Shown here piece by piece: positions 26,101 to 31,943 of a DNA stretch of 34,450 nt. The notes beneath the pieces are model-generated. The model made no database searches. It was not told the DNA's origin and saw nothing but the letters and a program-made list of their open reading frames with translations. A program made the translations under genes and the position numbers. The DNA is from JAAYCI01 sp047972265 (lineage in GTDB: Bacteria; Bacillota; Clostridia; Oscillospirales; Ruminococcaceae), in the NCBI GenBank assembly GCA_047972265.1, contig JBKEAM010000083.1, positions 1 to 34,450 of the forward strand, in the 5' to 3' direction. The number at the start of each line of letters is the position of its first letter. Position 1 is the first letter of the stretch.

Positions 26101-26677
26101 TAGAAAGATCTTCCGGATCCCAAACTTCTATTTTTTGCACTTCGTGGCTGGTACGGAAACCATCAAAGAAGTTTACAAACGGTACACGGCCCTTAATGGC
26201 AGCAAGGTGGGCTACCGGGGTAAGGTCCATAACTTCCTGCGGGTTAGACTCGGCCAGCATAGCATAACCGGTTTGACGGCAGGCATAGATATCGGAGTGA
26301 TCTCCAAAAATAGACAGCGCATGGCTGGCAATGGTACGAGCCGATACGTTGATAACAGAGGGCAGCAATTCGCCCGCCATTTTGTACATGTTGGGAATCA
26401 TCAGTAAAAGACCCTGGCTGGCGGTGTATGTAACAGTAAGCGCGCCTGCATTTAAACTGCCGTGTACCGCACCAGAAGCGCCGCCCTCGCTCTGCATCTC
26501 AATAACCGAAACAGTGTCCCCAAACATGTTTTTCATCCCGTTTGCAGACCAGGTATCGGTAATTTCTGCCATCGGAGAAGATGGCGTGATAGGATAGATA
26601 GCAGCTACCTCTGTAAACGCATAACTGGCATGCGCAGCAGCAGTGTTCCCATCCATGGTTTTCTTTGCTCTTGGCAT
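23135..26677 (-). CDS. nifJ: Pyruvate:ferredoxin (flavodoxin) oxidoreductase, single chain
   Basis: Homodimer-type enzyme of 1180 aa that oxidises pyruvate with CoA to acetyl-CoA and CO2 and reduces ferredoxin or flavodoxin. It is the central pyruvate step of anaerobic fermenters. Domains in order are the pyrimidine-binding domain I with AAIYPITPSSPMAE (near 28), the transketolase-like and gamma domains, an 8Fe ferredoxin insert with CIQCNQCSYVCPH (about 690-705) and CMGCGVCAQVCPAPGK (about 745-760), a C-terminal cluster cysteine region with SCAGCAET, and the TPP domain with GCSSIWGG and FGGDGWAYDIGYGG (near 965). The start is fixed by GGAGGG six bases before the ATG. It is monocistronic, with its own promoter and terminator. 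Confidence 0.98.
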   Translation of the reverse strand: MPRAKKTMDGNTAAAHASYAFTEVAAIYPITPSSPMAEITDTWSANGMKNMFGDTVSVIEMQSEGGASGAVHGSLNAGALTVTYTASQGLLLMIPNMYKMAGELLPSVINVSARTIASHALSIFGDHSDIYACRQTGYAMLAESNPQEVMDLTPVAHLAAIKGRVPFVNFFDGFRTSHEVQKIEVWDPEDLSTMVDQEALAGFRARALNPKHPTMRGSHQNGDIFFQNREASNKYYTAVPGIVEEYMNEVNKKLGTDYGLFNYYGAPDAERIIIAMGSLCDVAEEVIDYLTAAGEKVGIVKVRLYRPFSAEHLAKAIPSSVKKIAVMDRTKEPGALGEPLYMDVLTALAGKTNATIVGGRYGLSSKDTTPASVFAVYENLQADEPKNGFTVGIVDDVTHLSLPERSDCPDTTPAGTISCKFWGLGGDGTVGANKNSIKIIGDHTEKYVQAYFQYDSKKTGGVTISHLRFGDKLIKAPYYVKKANFVACHNPSYIIKGFKMVQDVKPGGKFLINAQWTAEELDQHLPAESKRYIANNNVEVYLVNAIDKAREIGMGKRTNTILQSAFFKLAEVLPTEEAVKFMKEAAHKSYASKGDDVVNANYAAIDAGVDALVKIDVPEAWKTAQDKIEKEDLHGDKKLVKMVREIMEPVNLNDGDSLPVSAFVDHADGTFEQGASAFEKRGVAVDVPEWDPTKCIQCNQCSYVCPHATIRPFALDEADMANAPAHIETAQMKGKGLENLRFIQSVSPLDCMGCGVCAQVCPAPGKALVMKPQESQLQKQESFDYCVANVGKKDGMMAETTVKGSQFNQPLLEFSGSCAGCAETAYARLITQLYGERMYISNATGCSSIWGGPAATSPYTKNRISGHGPAWANSLFEDNAENGYGMYLGQKAIRNRLIRIATGLAKTAEGDLKEAVDEYLSTLDDGNANLTASDKLVAACEKNSSVAACKQILEEKDYLNKKSAWIFGGDGWAYDIGYGGLDHVLASGEDVNVFVFDTEVYSNTGGQASKSSQIGQVAQFAAAGKNIGKKSLSEMAMAYGYVYVAQIAMGANQAQTLKAITEAESYKGPSLIIAYSPCEMHGIKGGMVNCQSEMKKAEQAGYWFNFRYDPRLKGTGKPFTMDSKEPTGDYLEFINNESRYSRLELSFPDRAANLFPEAVEISKERYQYLKRLEALYNVGE

Positions 26678-26785
26678 TTCTTTCCCTCCATTAATAAATA
26701 TAAAAAATATAAAAATAAAAAACTAAGCAAAACAACAAGACAAATGGGCGCACTAACCCCCTCGAACGTCCATTTGTCCGCCTAT

Positions 26786-26814
26786 ATTTTACCATTCGGT
26801 GTACTTAAGTGCAA
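26786..26814 (-). promoter_or_regulatory. Probable nifJ promoter
   Basis: On the minus strand TTGCAC (26814-26809) and TAAAAT (26791-26786) have a 17-base spacer, and TATAGG follows. The leader would be about 100 bases. The -35 is imperfect. The 365-base gap between nifJ and the NUDIX gene holds this promoter, the NUDIX promoter and two palindromes listed separately. Confidence 0.55.
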
Positions 26815-26868
26815 GGAAAAAAGCATACAAATTGCCGCTTTATGTTTTTTTCCGTACAGATGCCCAAA

Positions 26869-26886
26869 TTGTTAATTAAAAGACAA
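26869..26886. promoter_or_regulatory. Rex-like redox operator candidate
   Basis: TTGTTAATTAAAAGACAA fits the 18-bp Rex pattern TTGTnAAnnnnTTnACAA at 10 of 12 fixed positions, failing only at the two T of the right half. It lies 55 bases upstream of the nifJ -35. Rex controls fermentation genes in Clostridia; binding here is only a suggestion. Confidence 0.3.
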
Positions 26887-26927
26887 TCAAATATGTACGG
26901 TTGGCTTCCCCTATCTTAAAATTTGCC

Positions 26928-26949
26928 TTATACTTTTTACAAAGTATAA
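26928..26949. repeat. Palindrome upstream of the NUDIX promoter
   Basis: Perfect 8-bp arms TTATACTT and AAGTATAA separated by TTTACA, 14 bases before the NUDIX -35. It lacks a T-run on the expected side and looks more like a protein-binding site than a terminator. The cognate regulator is unknown. Confidence 0.4.
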
Positions 26950-26963
26950 AATTAATTGTTTAT

Positions 26964-26992
26964 TTGACACCTACATGCATAACATATATGAT
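26964..26992 (+). promoter_or_regulatory. Promoter of the NUDIX gene
   Basis: A perfect TTGACA (26964-26969) and TATGAT (26987-26992) with a 17-base spacer. The leader would be about 43 bases. Confidence 0.8.
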
Positions 26993-27042
26993 AATTTTAT
27001 AGATAATTTTTTGGCTAAAGCCGCCGGAAAGGTACATACACT

Positions 27043-27591
27043 ATGGCAGAACAAACAGAAAAAAAGCTGGAAAGCAAAGAGATATATAAGGGCCGAATTG
27101 TAGAACTGACACTGGACACGGTGGAACTGCAAAATGGAAAAACATCTACCCGCGAAGTTGTACACCACAATGGCGGCGCCGCTATTGTAGCTGTAAACGA
27201 AAAAGGCGAACTTGCCTTGGTACGCCAATACCGGTATGCCTTGCGCCGGCAGATGATAGAGATACCTGCCGGTAAAATTGAGCTTGGCGAGGCTCCCCGT
27301 AAAACTGCTATACGAGAATTGAAAGAAGAAACCGGCTGCGTTGCCGAAACTTTTGAGGAGTTTGGTATGGTGGTACCCACCTGCGGATATTGCACCGAAA
27401 TTATTTATTTGTTTTTGGCAACGGGTCTGCATATTACCCAGCAAAATTTAGACCCGGATGAATTTGTAGATGTTTTTTGGGTTTCGATTGATAAGGCTGT
27501 TGAAATGGTAATGTTGGGAGAAATTGATGACTCTAAAACAGTTGCCGGTATTTTAAAACTAAAACAAAAGCTGGATACTGATAAAAATTAG
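27043..27591 (+). CDS. NUDIX hydrolase, ADP-ribose pyrophosphatase type
   Basis: Protein of 182 aa resembling NudF/YqkG ADP-ribose pyrophosphatases, which split ADP-ribose to AMP and ribose-5-phosphate. The complete Nudix box is GKIELGEAPRKTAIREL followed by KEETG, fitting GX5EX7REUXEEXGU. It is preceded by VRQYRYALRRQMIEIPAG, typical of the ADP-ribose subgroup, and has an N-terminal strand domain (YKGRIVELTLDTVEL). The start has GGAAAGG about ten bases upstream, just after a strong promoter. It is monocistronic and ends at a strong terminator. Confidence 0.94.
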   Translation: MAEQTEKKLESKEIYKGRIVELTLDTVELQNGKTSTREVVHHNGGAAIVAVNEKGELALVRQYRYALRRQMIEIPAGKIELGEAPRKTAIRELKEETGCVAETFEEFGMVVPTCGYCTEIIYLFLATGLHITQQNLDPDEFVDVFWVSIDKAVEMVMLGEIDDSKTVAGILKLKQKLDTDKN

Positions 27592-27644
27592 CTTTTATCT
27601 TTTCTTTTTAAAGTTTTAAAGTTTTAAAGCAAATAATAAATATT

Positions 27645-27690
27645 AAATCCCCCTGTGCAGCAAATGCTGCACAGGGGGATTTTTATTTTT
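27645..27690. terminator. Strong bidirectional terminator
   Basis: Near-perfect 18-bp stem (27646-27663 region with 27666-27683) containing TCCCCCTGTGCAGCA and its complement, with a very small loop and T-rich flanks on both strands. It serves the NUDIX gene (+) and the small membrane genes (-). Confidence 0.92.
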
Positions 27691-27704
27691 TACTTGAAAT
27701 TTTA

Positions 27705-28025
27705 TTAGTATGCTTTTCTTTTATAATACACTACGATTGTTATTGCATTTAAAAATAAAGTACCTATTAATAAAACCGATGATACAAATGCCACTGCCCC
27801 ACTGGTATCCATTAAAGCGCCAAAATCACCTATATCTACTAAATAGTTATTATAGGATATTTGAAAAAACAGAGATATGGCGCAAGCAGTGATACTGGCA
27901 AAACTTAAAGCGATCCATTTTGTATTATTTTTTACCATCAGCAACATAAGCCCCACAACAGGAAGTATCCATGCAGCCGCCCCCAAAACAAGGCTTGCCA
28001 AATTTAAAAAACCCGCATCAAACAT
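27705..28025 (-). CDS. Small membrane protein, unknown function
   Basis: Protein of 106 aa, not recognised. Three membrane helices are visible: SLVLGAAAWILPVVGLMLLM, then WIALSFASITACAISLFFQI, and VAFVSSVLLIGTLFLNAITI near the C-terminus, ending in a basic YYKRKAY. GAGGA lies about seven bases before the ATG. It is the last gene of a probable unit with the 113-aa membrane protein and the DUF4173-type gene upstream (gaps of 67 and 90 bases). Confidence 0.65.
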   Translation of the reverse strand: MFDAGFLNLASLVLGAAAWILPVVGLMLLMVKNNTKWIALSFASITACAISLFFQISYNNYLVDIGDFGALMDTSGAVAFVSSVLLIGTLFLNAITIVVYYKRKAY

Positions 28026-28092
28026 AATTTTTCCTCATATAACTTATAATGCATATTTTGCTTTTAAAAACTATACTGCCCGGTTATTTTAC

Positions 28093-28431
28093 TTATGCAA
28101 ATACTATTTGCATAAAGCAACATGCAGTAAAACCTACACAAAAAAGAGTAAAAAGAATTGTGACAATTGCAATGCTTGCCCTTATTTTTTTGTTTGTAGT
28201 ATGCCAGCGAGATAAAATAAAGGCCATTAACAGGCAACCGCCCACCCCTACAAAAACCAATACATTCGCAAAAAACAATCCGCTTTTTGGATATTGCAGC
28301 CCTGCGTGCAGTACATGCATTTGCAAAAAGAGACTCATCCATCCTGTTGACAAAAGTATAAAAACCGCTGCAAACAATATTTTTACGGCAGCATACCTTG
28401 CCGCACTTTTTTCTTTTATTCGTTCTTGCAT
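28093..28431 (-). CDS. Small membrane protein, unknown function
   Basis: Protein of 112 aa, not recognised. Three membrane helices are visible: AAVKILFAAVFILLSTGWMS, then GLFFANVLVFVGVGGCLLMAF, and RASIAIVTILFTLFCVGFTA. The start at ATG 28431 is supported by GGAGGAG seven bases upstream. It lies between the DUF4173-type gene and another three-helix protein on the same strand, and may belong with them. Confidence 0.65.
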   Translation of the reverse strand: MQERIKEKSAARYAAVKILFAAVFILLSTGWMSLFLQMHVLHAGLQYPKSGLFFANVLVFVGVGGCLLMAFILSRWHTTNKKIRASIAIVTILFTLFCVGFTACCFMQIVFA

Positions 28432-28521
28432 CAATATACTCCTCTAGTAACCTGTTACAAAACAAGCTACATAGATTTGAAAAGCGTGGCTGCCGGTTTT
28501 CAACATTGGTTTAGCAAATTG

Positions 28522-30327
28522 TTAAGAACTTTTTACCTGCTCTACTATGTCTGTATTGCGCAGCATTGCATACACCAAGCAATCACGCGAGGTCCATTTA
28601 TTTCTTTTGGCCTCATCTTTAAATGTTCCAAGTGTATCTTTTATTTCTCTTTTATCTTCGGGGTCTGTTTCCAAAACATCCATAGCAGCCCAGGCTCCGC
28701 TTGGGCCGGATCTTTGCAGAATAAGCGTATCAAAACTGGATAAATTGCCGCTTTTATATTGGTGCGCATTGTAAGAAACCACAACGCCATCTAAATTGCA
28801 AAGGCAAAGCGCACAAAGCATTACCGAGCCTATTACCGCAGAAAATCGTATGATAGAAAACTTTTTCCATTGCAAAACAATAAGCGCAATACAAACAATT
28901 GCCAAAAATGCCATAAATACACAGGTCATCACTCTTTTTTGCGTAAACCCCTGTACCTGGATATATAAGAACATTTTGCTAAATGCGGTAATTAAAACCA
29001 GCAAGGTAAGGCAAGCTAAAATAATATTCATTATTCTAAGCAAGGGGGATTCATCTCGTTTTTTTGTAGTAAATGTATTTGCTACCACCAAAAGCAACAA
29101 ATTAATGGTTGCTACCCTGCAAAGCTCAAAAAAGCCTTGCCGCGCATATTCAGAATAAACCGTAAACTCTGCCGGTTTTACCCCAGAAAAAGCCGAAAAA
29201 TAATATGGGATTTGCGAGAAGACAAACAAAAGATAGATGACGCTTACCGCACTAAGCACAATAGCAACCGTTACCACCGGAACAATGCGCTTACCTTGCA
29301 TTTTTTTTGCCATTTCTTCTGCTTTATAGGTGCTTGTATATCTTTTATGCGCCTGCCCCATTATAAGGCCACCTATGTATAAAGCCACCGGAATGCCAAA
29401 CGCAATTTGAATTAAAATCTCTGTCAGTGACTCGGTAATTAAATTATCTATAAAGGTTACAATTCCGGTCATCATTTGGCTAAATATCCCATCATCTGCC
29501 GCCAGCAACATAGGCAAAATAATGGCAAGCAGCAAAATGCTAACCAGTACGCCCATAATAACAGCCACTACTGTTTTACCCAGCTTTTTTTTATTGGTTT
29601 TTTGCCGAGAAAAAATTGCCGCTATGCCTTTAACAGAAAGGGCAAAGTTTTTAAACGGGATAACAAATAATAGGTTAATTGCATCTAAGGGTAAAAAATT
29701 GCTGGTTTTTTCTAAAATCAAGCTTCCAAAAACCGAGCCGCTCCAATACAGGGCACTGCCAAATAAAAGAAGATTTTGGTAAAACGTTAATTCTCCTGAT
29801 GGCCAAAGAGAATAAGAAAGGCCCGTAAGCAATAAAATGGCAAACCAGAACCAACAGCTTTTACTTGCTTGTATCTTTTTTGCTTTTGCATACAACAGGG
29901 CACCCCCTGCATACAAAAAGGTAAAAGCAGTAACACCCCAGCCCTGCCAAAACCCAAAAAAGAGAAGCCAGCGAATAAATAAAAAGCCTAAAACCAAACT
30001 GAAAATAGAAAAAAGAATATCTTCTTTTTTTACCTCAAATGGTTCTTTTGGTTTTGGTACATATGGAACAGGCTGCCACCCTGTTTGCATAACGGGAATA
30101 TACGATGGTTGTCCTGCTTGAAAAGGCGGAATATTTGCTGTTTCGGTATCTGCTTGTGGCACATTGTTTGGCTGCACACCATTATTTTGGGGCAAATTGC
30201 TCTCCCCTACAGGTTGCGTGTTTACTGTGGGCGCCGCTTGTAAGGCGGCATTACTGTCCACCTGCTGTACGTCGTTTGTTTGTGGATTGCTAACATTTTG
30301 TTCTACATTTTTACCATTCTCATCCAT
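28522..30327 (-). CDS. Polytopic membrane protein, DUF4153/DUF4173 type
   Basis: Protein of 601 aa. A hydrophilic, Asn/Gln/Pro-rich N-terminal tail of about 90 residues is followed by roughly 11-12 membrane helices and a C-terminal soluble domain of about 90 residues (MDVLETDPEDKREIKDTLG and following). The segment FTVYSEYARQGFFELCRVAT followed by INLLLL is the mark of the DUF4173/DUF4153 family, whose function is unknown. ATG 30327 is chosen because AGAGG lies eight bases upstream. It has its own promoter, near which lies a motif shared with the promoter of the neighbouring regulator operon. Confidence 0.82.
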   Translation of the reverse strand: MDENGKNVEQNVSNPQTNDVQQVDSNAALQAAPTVNTQPVGESNLPQNNGVQPNNVPQADTETANIPPFQAGQPSYIPVMQTGWQPVPYVPKPKEPFEVKKEDILFSIFSLVLGFLFIRWLLFFGFWQGWGVTAFTFLYAGGALLYAKAKKIQASKSCWFWFAILLLTGLSYSLWPSGELTFYQNLLLFGSALYWSGSVFGSLILEKTSNFLPLDAINLLFVIPFKNFALSVKGIAAIFSRQKTNKKKLGKTVVAVIMGVLVSILLLAIILPMLLAADDGIFSQMMTGIVTFIDNLITESLTEILIQIAFGIPVALYIGGLIMGQAHKRYTSTYKAEEMAKKMQGKRIVPVVTVAIVLSAVSVIYLLFVFSQIPYYFSAFSGVKPAEFTVYSEYARQGFFELCRVATINLLLLVVANTFTTKKRDESPLLRIMNIILACLTLLVLITAFSKMFLYIQVQGFTQKRVMTCVFMAFLAIVCIALIVLQWKKFSIIRFSAVIGSVMLCALCLCNLDGVVVSYNAHQYKSGNLSSFDTLILQRSGPSGAWAAMDVLETDPEDKREIKDTLGTFKDEAKRNKWTSRDCLVYAMLRNTDIVEQVKSS

Positions 30328-30401
30328 ACATTTCACCTCTTAAACAAAATATTGGCTGTGTTTTTAAAAAACAACAGCCAAATCATTTTGGTTGTGAAAC
30401 C

Positions 30402-30430
30402 AGTATAACAGTATGAATATTAAAAATCAA
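30402..30430 (-). promoter_or_regulatory. Promoter of the DUF4173-type gene
   Basis: On the minus strand TTGATT (30430-30425) and TATACT (30407-30402) are separated by 17 bases, and TGT precedes the -10. The leader is about 70 bases. Confidence 0.75.
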
Positions 30431-30436
30431 TATATT

Positions 30437-30454
30437 TATATCGAAAAACAATAT
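30437..30454. promoter_or_regulatory. Operator-like motif, copy B (upstream of the DUF4173 promoter)
   Basis: TATATCGAAAAACAATAT matches the reverse complement of copy A (31247-31264) at 17 of 18 bases. It lies seven bases upstream of the -35 of the DUF4173 promoter and abuts the regulator's stop codon. Part of it also forms a 10-bp inverted repeat with 30465-30474, which could be a weak AT-rich terminator for the regulator gene. Confidence 0.45.
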
Positions 30455-30694
30455 TCAATCTTCTAATATTGTTTCTTCATCTTCTTCCCCAACATCTCTA
30501 AACTCCAAAATATCGCCCGGCTGGCAGTTAAGTGCCCTGCATATGGCATTTAAAGTAGAAAAGCGGATTGCTTTTGCTTTGCCTGTTTTAAGAATAGAAA
30601 GGTTAGCCTGGCCAATACCAACCTTTTGGGCCAAATCTCCTGATGATATTTTACGCACAGCCATCATCACGTCGAGGTTTACAATAATTGCCAT
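30455..30694 (-). CDS. XRE (Cro/C1) family transcriptional regulator, YozG-like
   Basis: Protein of 79 aa consisting mostly of one HTH domain: VNLDVMMAVRKISSGDLAQK, VGIGQANLSILKTGKAKAIR and FSTLNAICRALNCQPGDILEF, followed by an acidic tail. Regulators of this YozG-like group are regularly paired with DUF2975 membrane proteins, as here, where the DUF2975 gene precedes it by 16 bases. GGGGGA lies six bases before the ATG. It probably binds the palindrome over the operon's own -35, hence autoregulation; that is inference. Confidence 0.92.
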   Translation of the reverse strand: MAIIVNLDVMMAVRKISSGDLAQKVGIGQANLSILKTGKAKAIRFSTLNAICRALNCQPGDILEFRDVGEEDEETILED

Positions 30695-30710
30695 CTTTAC
30701 TCCCCCACGT

Positions 30711-31160
30711 TTATATTGTAAATTCGTTTTCTTCTTTAATCATAATTGCCTGCTGCATAATGTTTTTTATTACGCGTATAATAAGGCCCACAAAAGCTGC
30801 GGCAACACATACAAAACCCCAAGGCTGGTAATAAATGGCCGATACAAAGGCAATGATGCCCCCACCATAACAAACCCAAGATATTTGACGAAGCAAAGAA
30901 ATATTTTTAGATACAAAAGCTTGTTCTTTGCTTATATTATGCAAAAGTTGGTACAGCCGTATAAGCAAAATACAGGCTAACACCCCGCCAGAATATATAG
31001 TGATTAGAAAAAATGGCTTATGCTCTGGAAGAATGGATATAGAGCGGTGTACGGCCCAATCCATTATCCAGGGGGCTGTTATTAAGACGATTAAAACAGC
31101 CGCCAAAAAAATTAAAGTGCAAATTTTACTTAGCAAAATTGATTTACGGCTGTTCCACAT
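30711..31160 (-). CDS. DUF2975 family membrane protein
   Basis: Protein of 149 aa with four membrane helices (ICTLIFLAAVLIVLITAPWI, FFLITIYSGGVLACILLIRL, ISWVCYGGGIIAFVSAIYY, FVCVAAAFVGLIIRVIKNIM). It ends IKEENEFTI, typical of DUF2975. The family has no established function; its constant partner is a small XRE regulator, present immediately downstream. GGAG lies seven bases before the ATG. The promoter about 65 bases upstream carries an operator-like palindrome. Confidence 0.88.
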   Translation of the reverse strand: MWNSRKSILLSKICTLIFLAAVLIVLITAPWIMDWAVHRSISILPEHKPFFLITIYSGGVLACILLIRLYQLLHNISKEQAFVSKNISLLRQISWVCYGGGIIAFVSAIYYQPWGFVCVAAAFVGLIIRVIKNIMQQAIMIKEENEFTI

Positions 31161-31230
31161 ATATATTCTCCTTTACCGGCTTCAATTTCATTTATGCAAA
31201 CAATAATATATACTATTTTTGCTTTTAAAT

Positions 31231-31260
31231 ATAATAGCATAATCATATATTGTTTTTCAA
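31231..31260 (-). promoter_or_regulatory. Promoter of the DUF2975-regulator operon
   Basis: On the minus strand TTGAAA (31260-31255) and TATTAT (31236-31231) have an 18-base spacer, and TGC precedes the -10. The -35 lies inside the palindrome of copy A, so a bound regulator would block polymerase. Confidence 0.75.
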
Positions 31261-31267
31261 TATATGA
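31243..31267. promoter_or_regulatory. Operator-like palindrome, copy A
   Basis: A perfect inverted repeat with 10-bp arms TCATATATTG and CAATATATGA around TTTTT, overlapping the -35 of the DUF2975-regulator promoter. Its core recurs in copy B upstream of the DUF4173-type gene. It is the best candidate binding site for the XRE regulator. Confidence 0.6.
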
Positions 31268-31272
31268 TTATT

Positions 31273-31312
31273 AAAAAACAATACCGCTTGCTTATTGCAA
31301 GCGGTATTGTTT
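31273..31312 (-). terminator. Terminator of the 177-aa membrane protein gene
   Basis: A perfect 16-bp stem (31276-31291 with 31297-31312), core ATACCGCTTGC, and a five-base loop. On the minus strand it is followed by six T (31278-31273). It ends the unit that includes the gene downstream of gyrA. Confidence 0.93.
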
Positions 31313-31324
31313 AACCGTTTAAAA

Positions 31325-31858
31325 TTATTCTTTTGTTTCTTCTTCAACTTTTTCTACTGCTGCTTCAAGCTCAACAACAGCTTCTACTGTTTTTTCTTCG
31401 GCTTCTGCAAAGGCTTCGGCAGCAGGCAAAGAGTCGCGCGAGCTTGCTACAAAGAAAGCAGCTAAAATCAAAAGCATCATGCGAACAATAACAACAACAT
31501 AAACCAAAATATCTGAATTTGTCATAGAAGGAAAATAGCTTCCAAAGAAAATTAAAATAATATTTGCTTGTGAGGTATATGTAATTAACTCAAAGGCAAG
31601 GATAAACGCTGTACCAAGAACGATCGCGCGTATTATGCCACTGGAAATTGCCTTTTTCCCTGCAAACATCCATATGGCCATGGCCGCTGTAACAAATATC
31701 AAAGAAAAAGGACCATAAAAATCGATAGGAAGACTTGTAATTATAACAGAGCCCGCAGTCAACAAAGGCCGAAGCAGAAACAGTTGAAGCAGAAAAACAA
31801 CAATGTAAAGTGCAGCGGCAGTCCATCGCATTTTTGTGGCATGGGTGGCTTTTTTCAT
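31325..31858 (-). CDS. Membrane protein with an acidic tail, unknown function
   Basis: Protein of 177 aa, not recognised. About four membrane helices are visible: AALYIVVFLLQLFLLRPLL, the FSLIFVTAAMAIWMFAG region, AIVLGTAFILAFELITYTS, and VVVIVRMMLLILAAFFVAS. The C-terminal 40 residues are rich in Glu and Ala (AEAEEKTVEAVVELEAAV and on). The start at ATG 31858 has GAGGA about seven bases upstream; an ATG at 31879 lacks such a site. It lies 85 bases after gyrA with no hairpin between them, so readthrough from gyrA is possible. Confidence 0.7.
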   Translation of the reverse strand: MKKATHATKMRWTAAALYIVVFLLQLFLLRPLLTAGSVIITSLPIDFYGPFSLIFVTAAMAIWMFAGKKAISSGIIRAIVLGTAFILAFELITYTSQANIILIFFGSYFPSMTNSDILVYVVVIVRMMLLILAAFFVASSRDSLPAAEAFAEAEEKTVEAVVELEAAVEKVEEETKE

Positions 31859-31943
31859 CTTAAATCCTCTTTCCGGCATGGCCGTTAATTTTTACTATTA
31901 TATTGGATTTTTATAAAAAATACTACCGTTTTAAATGTGAAAA

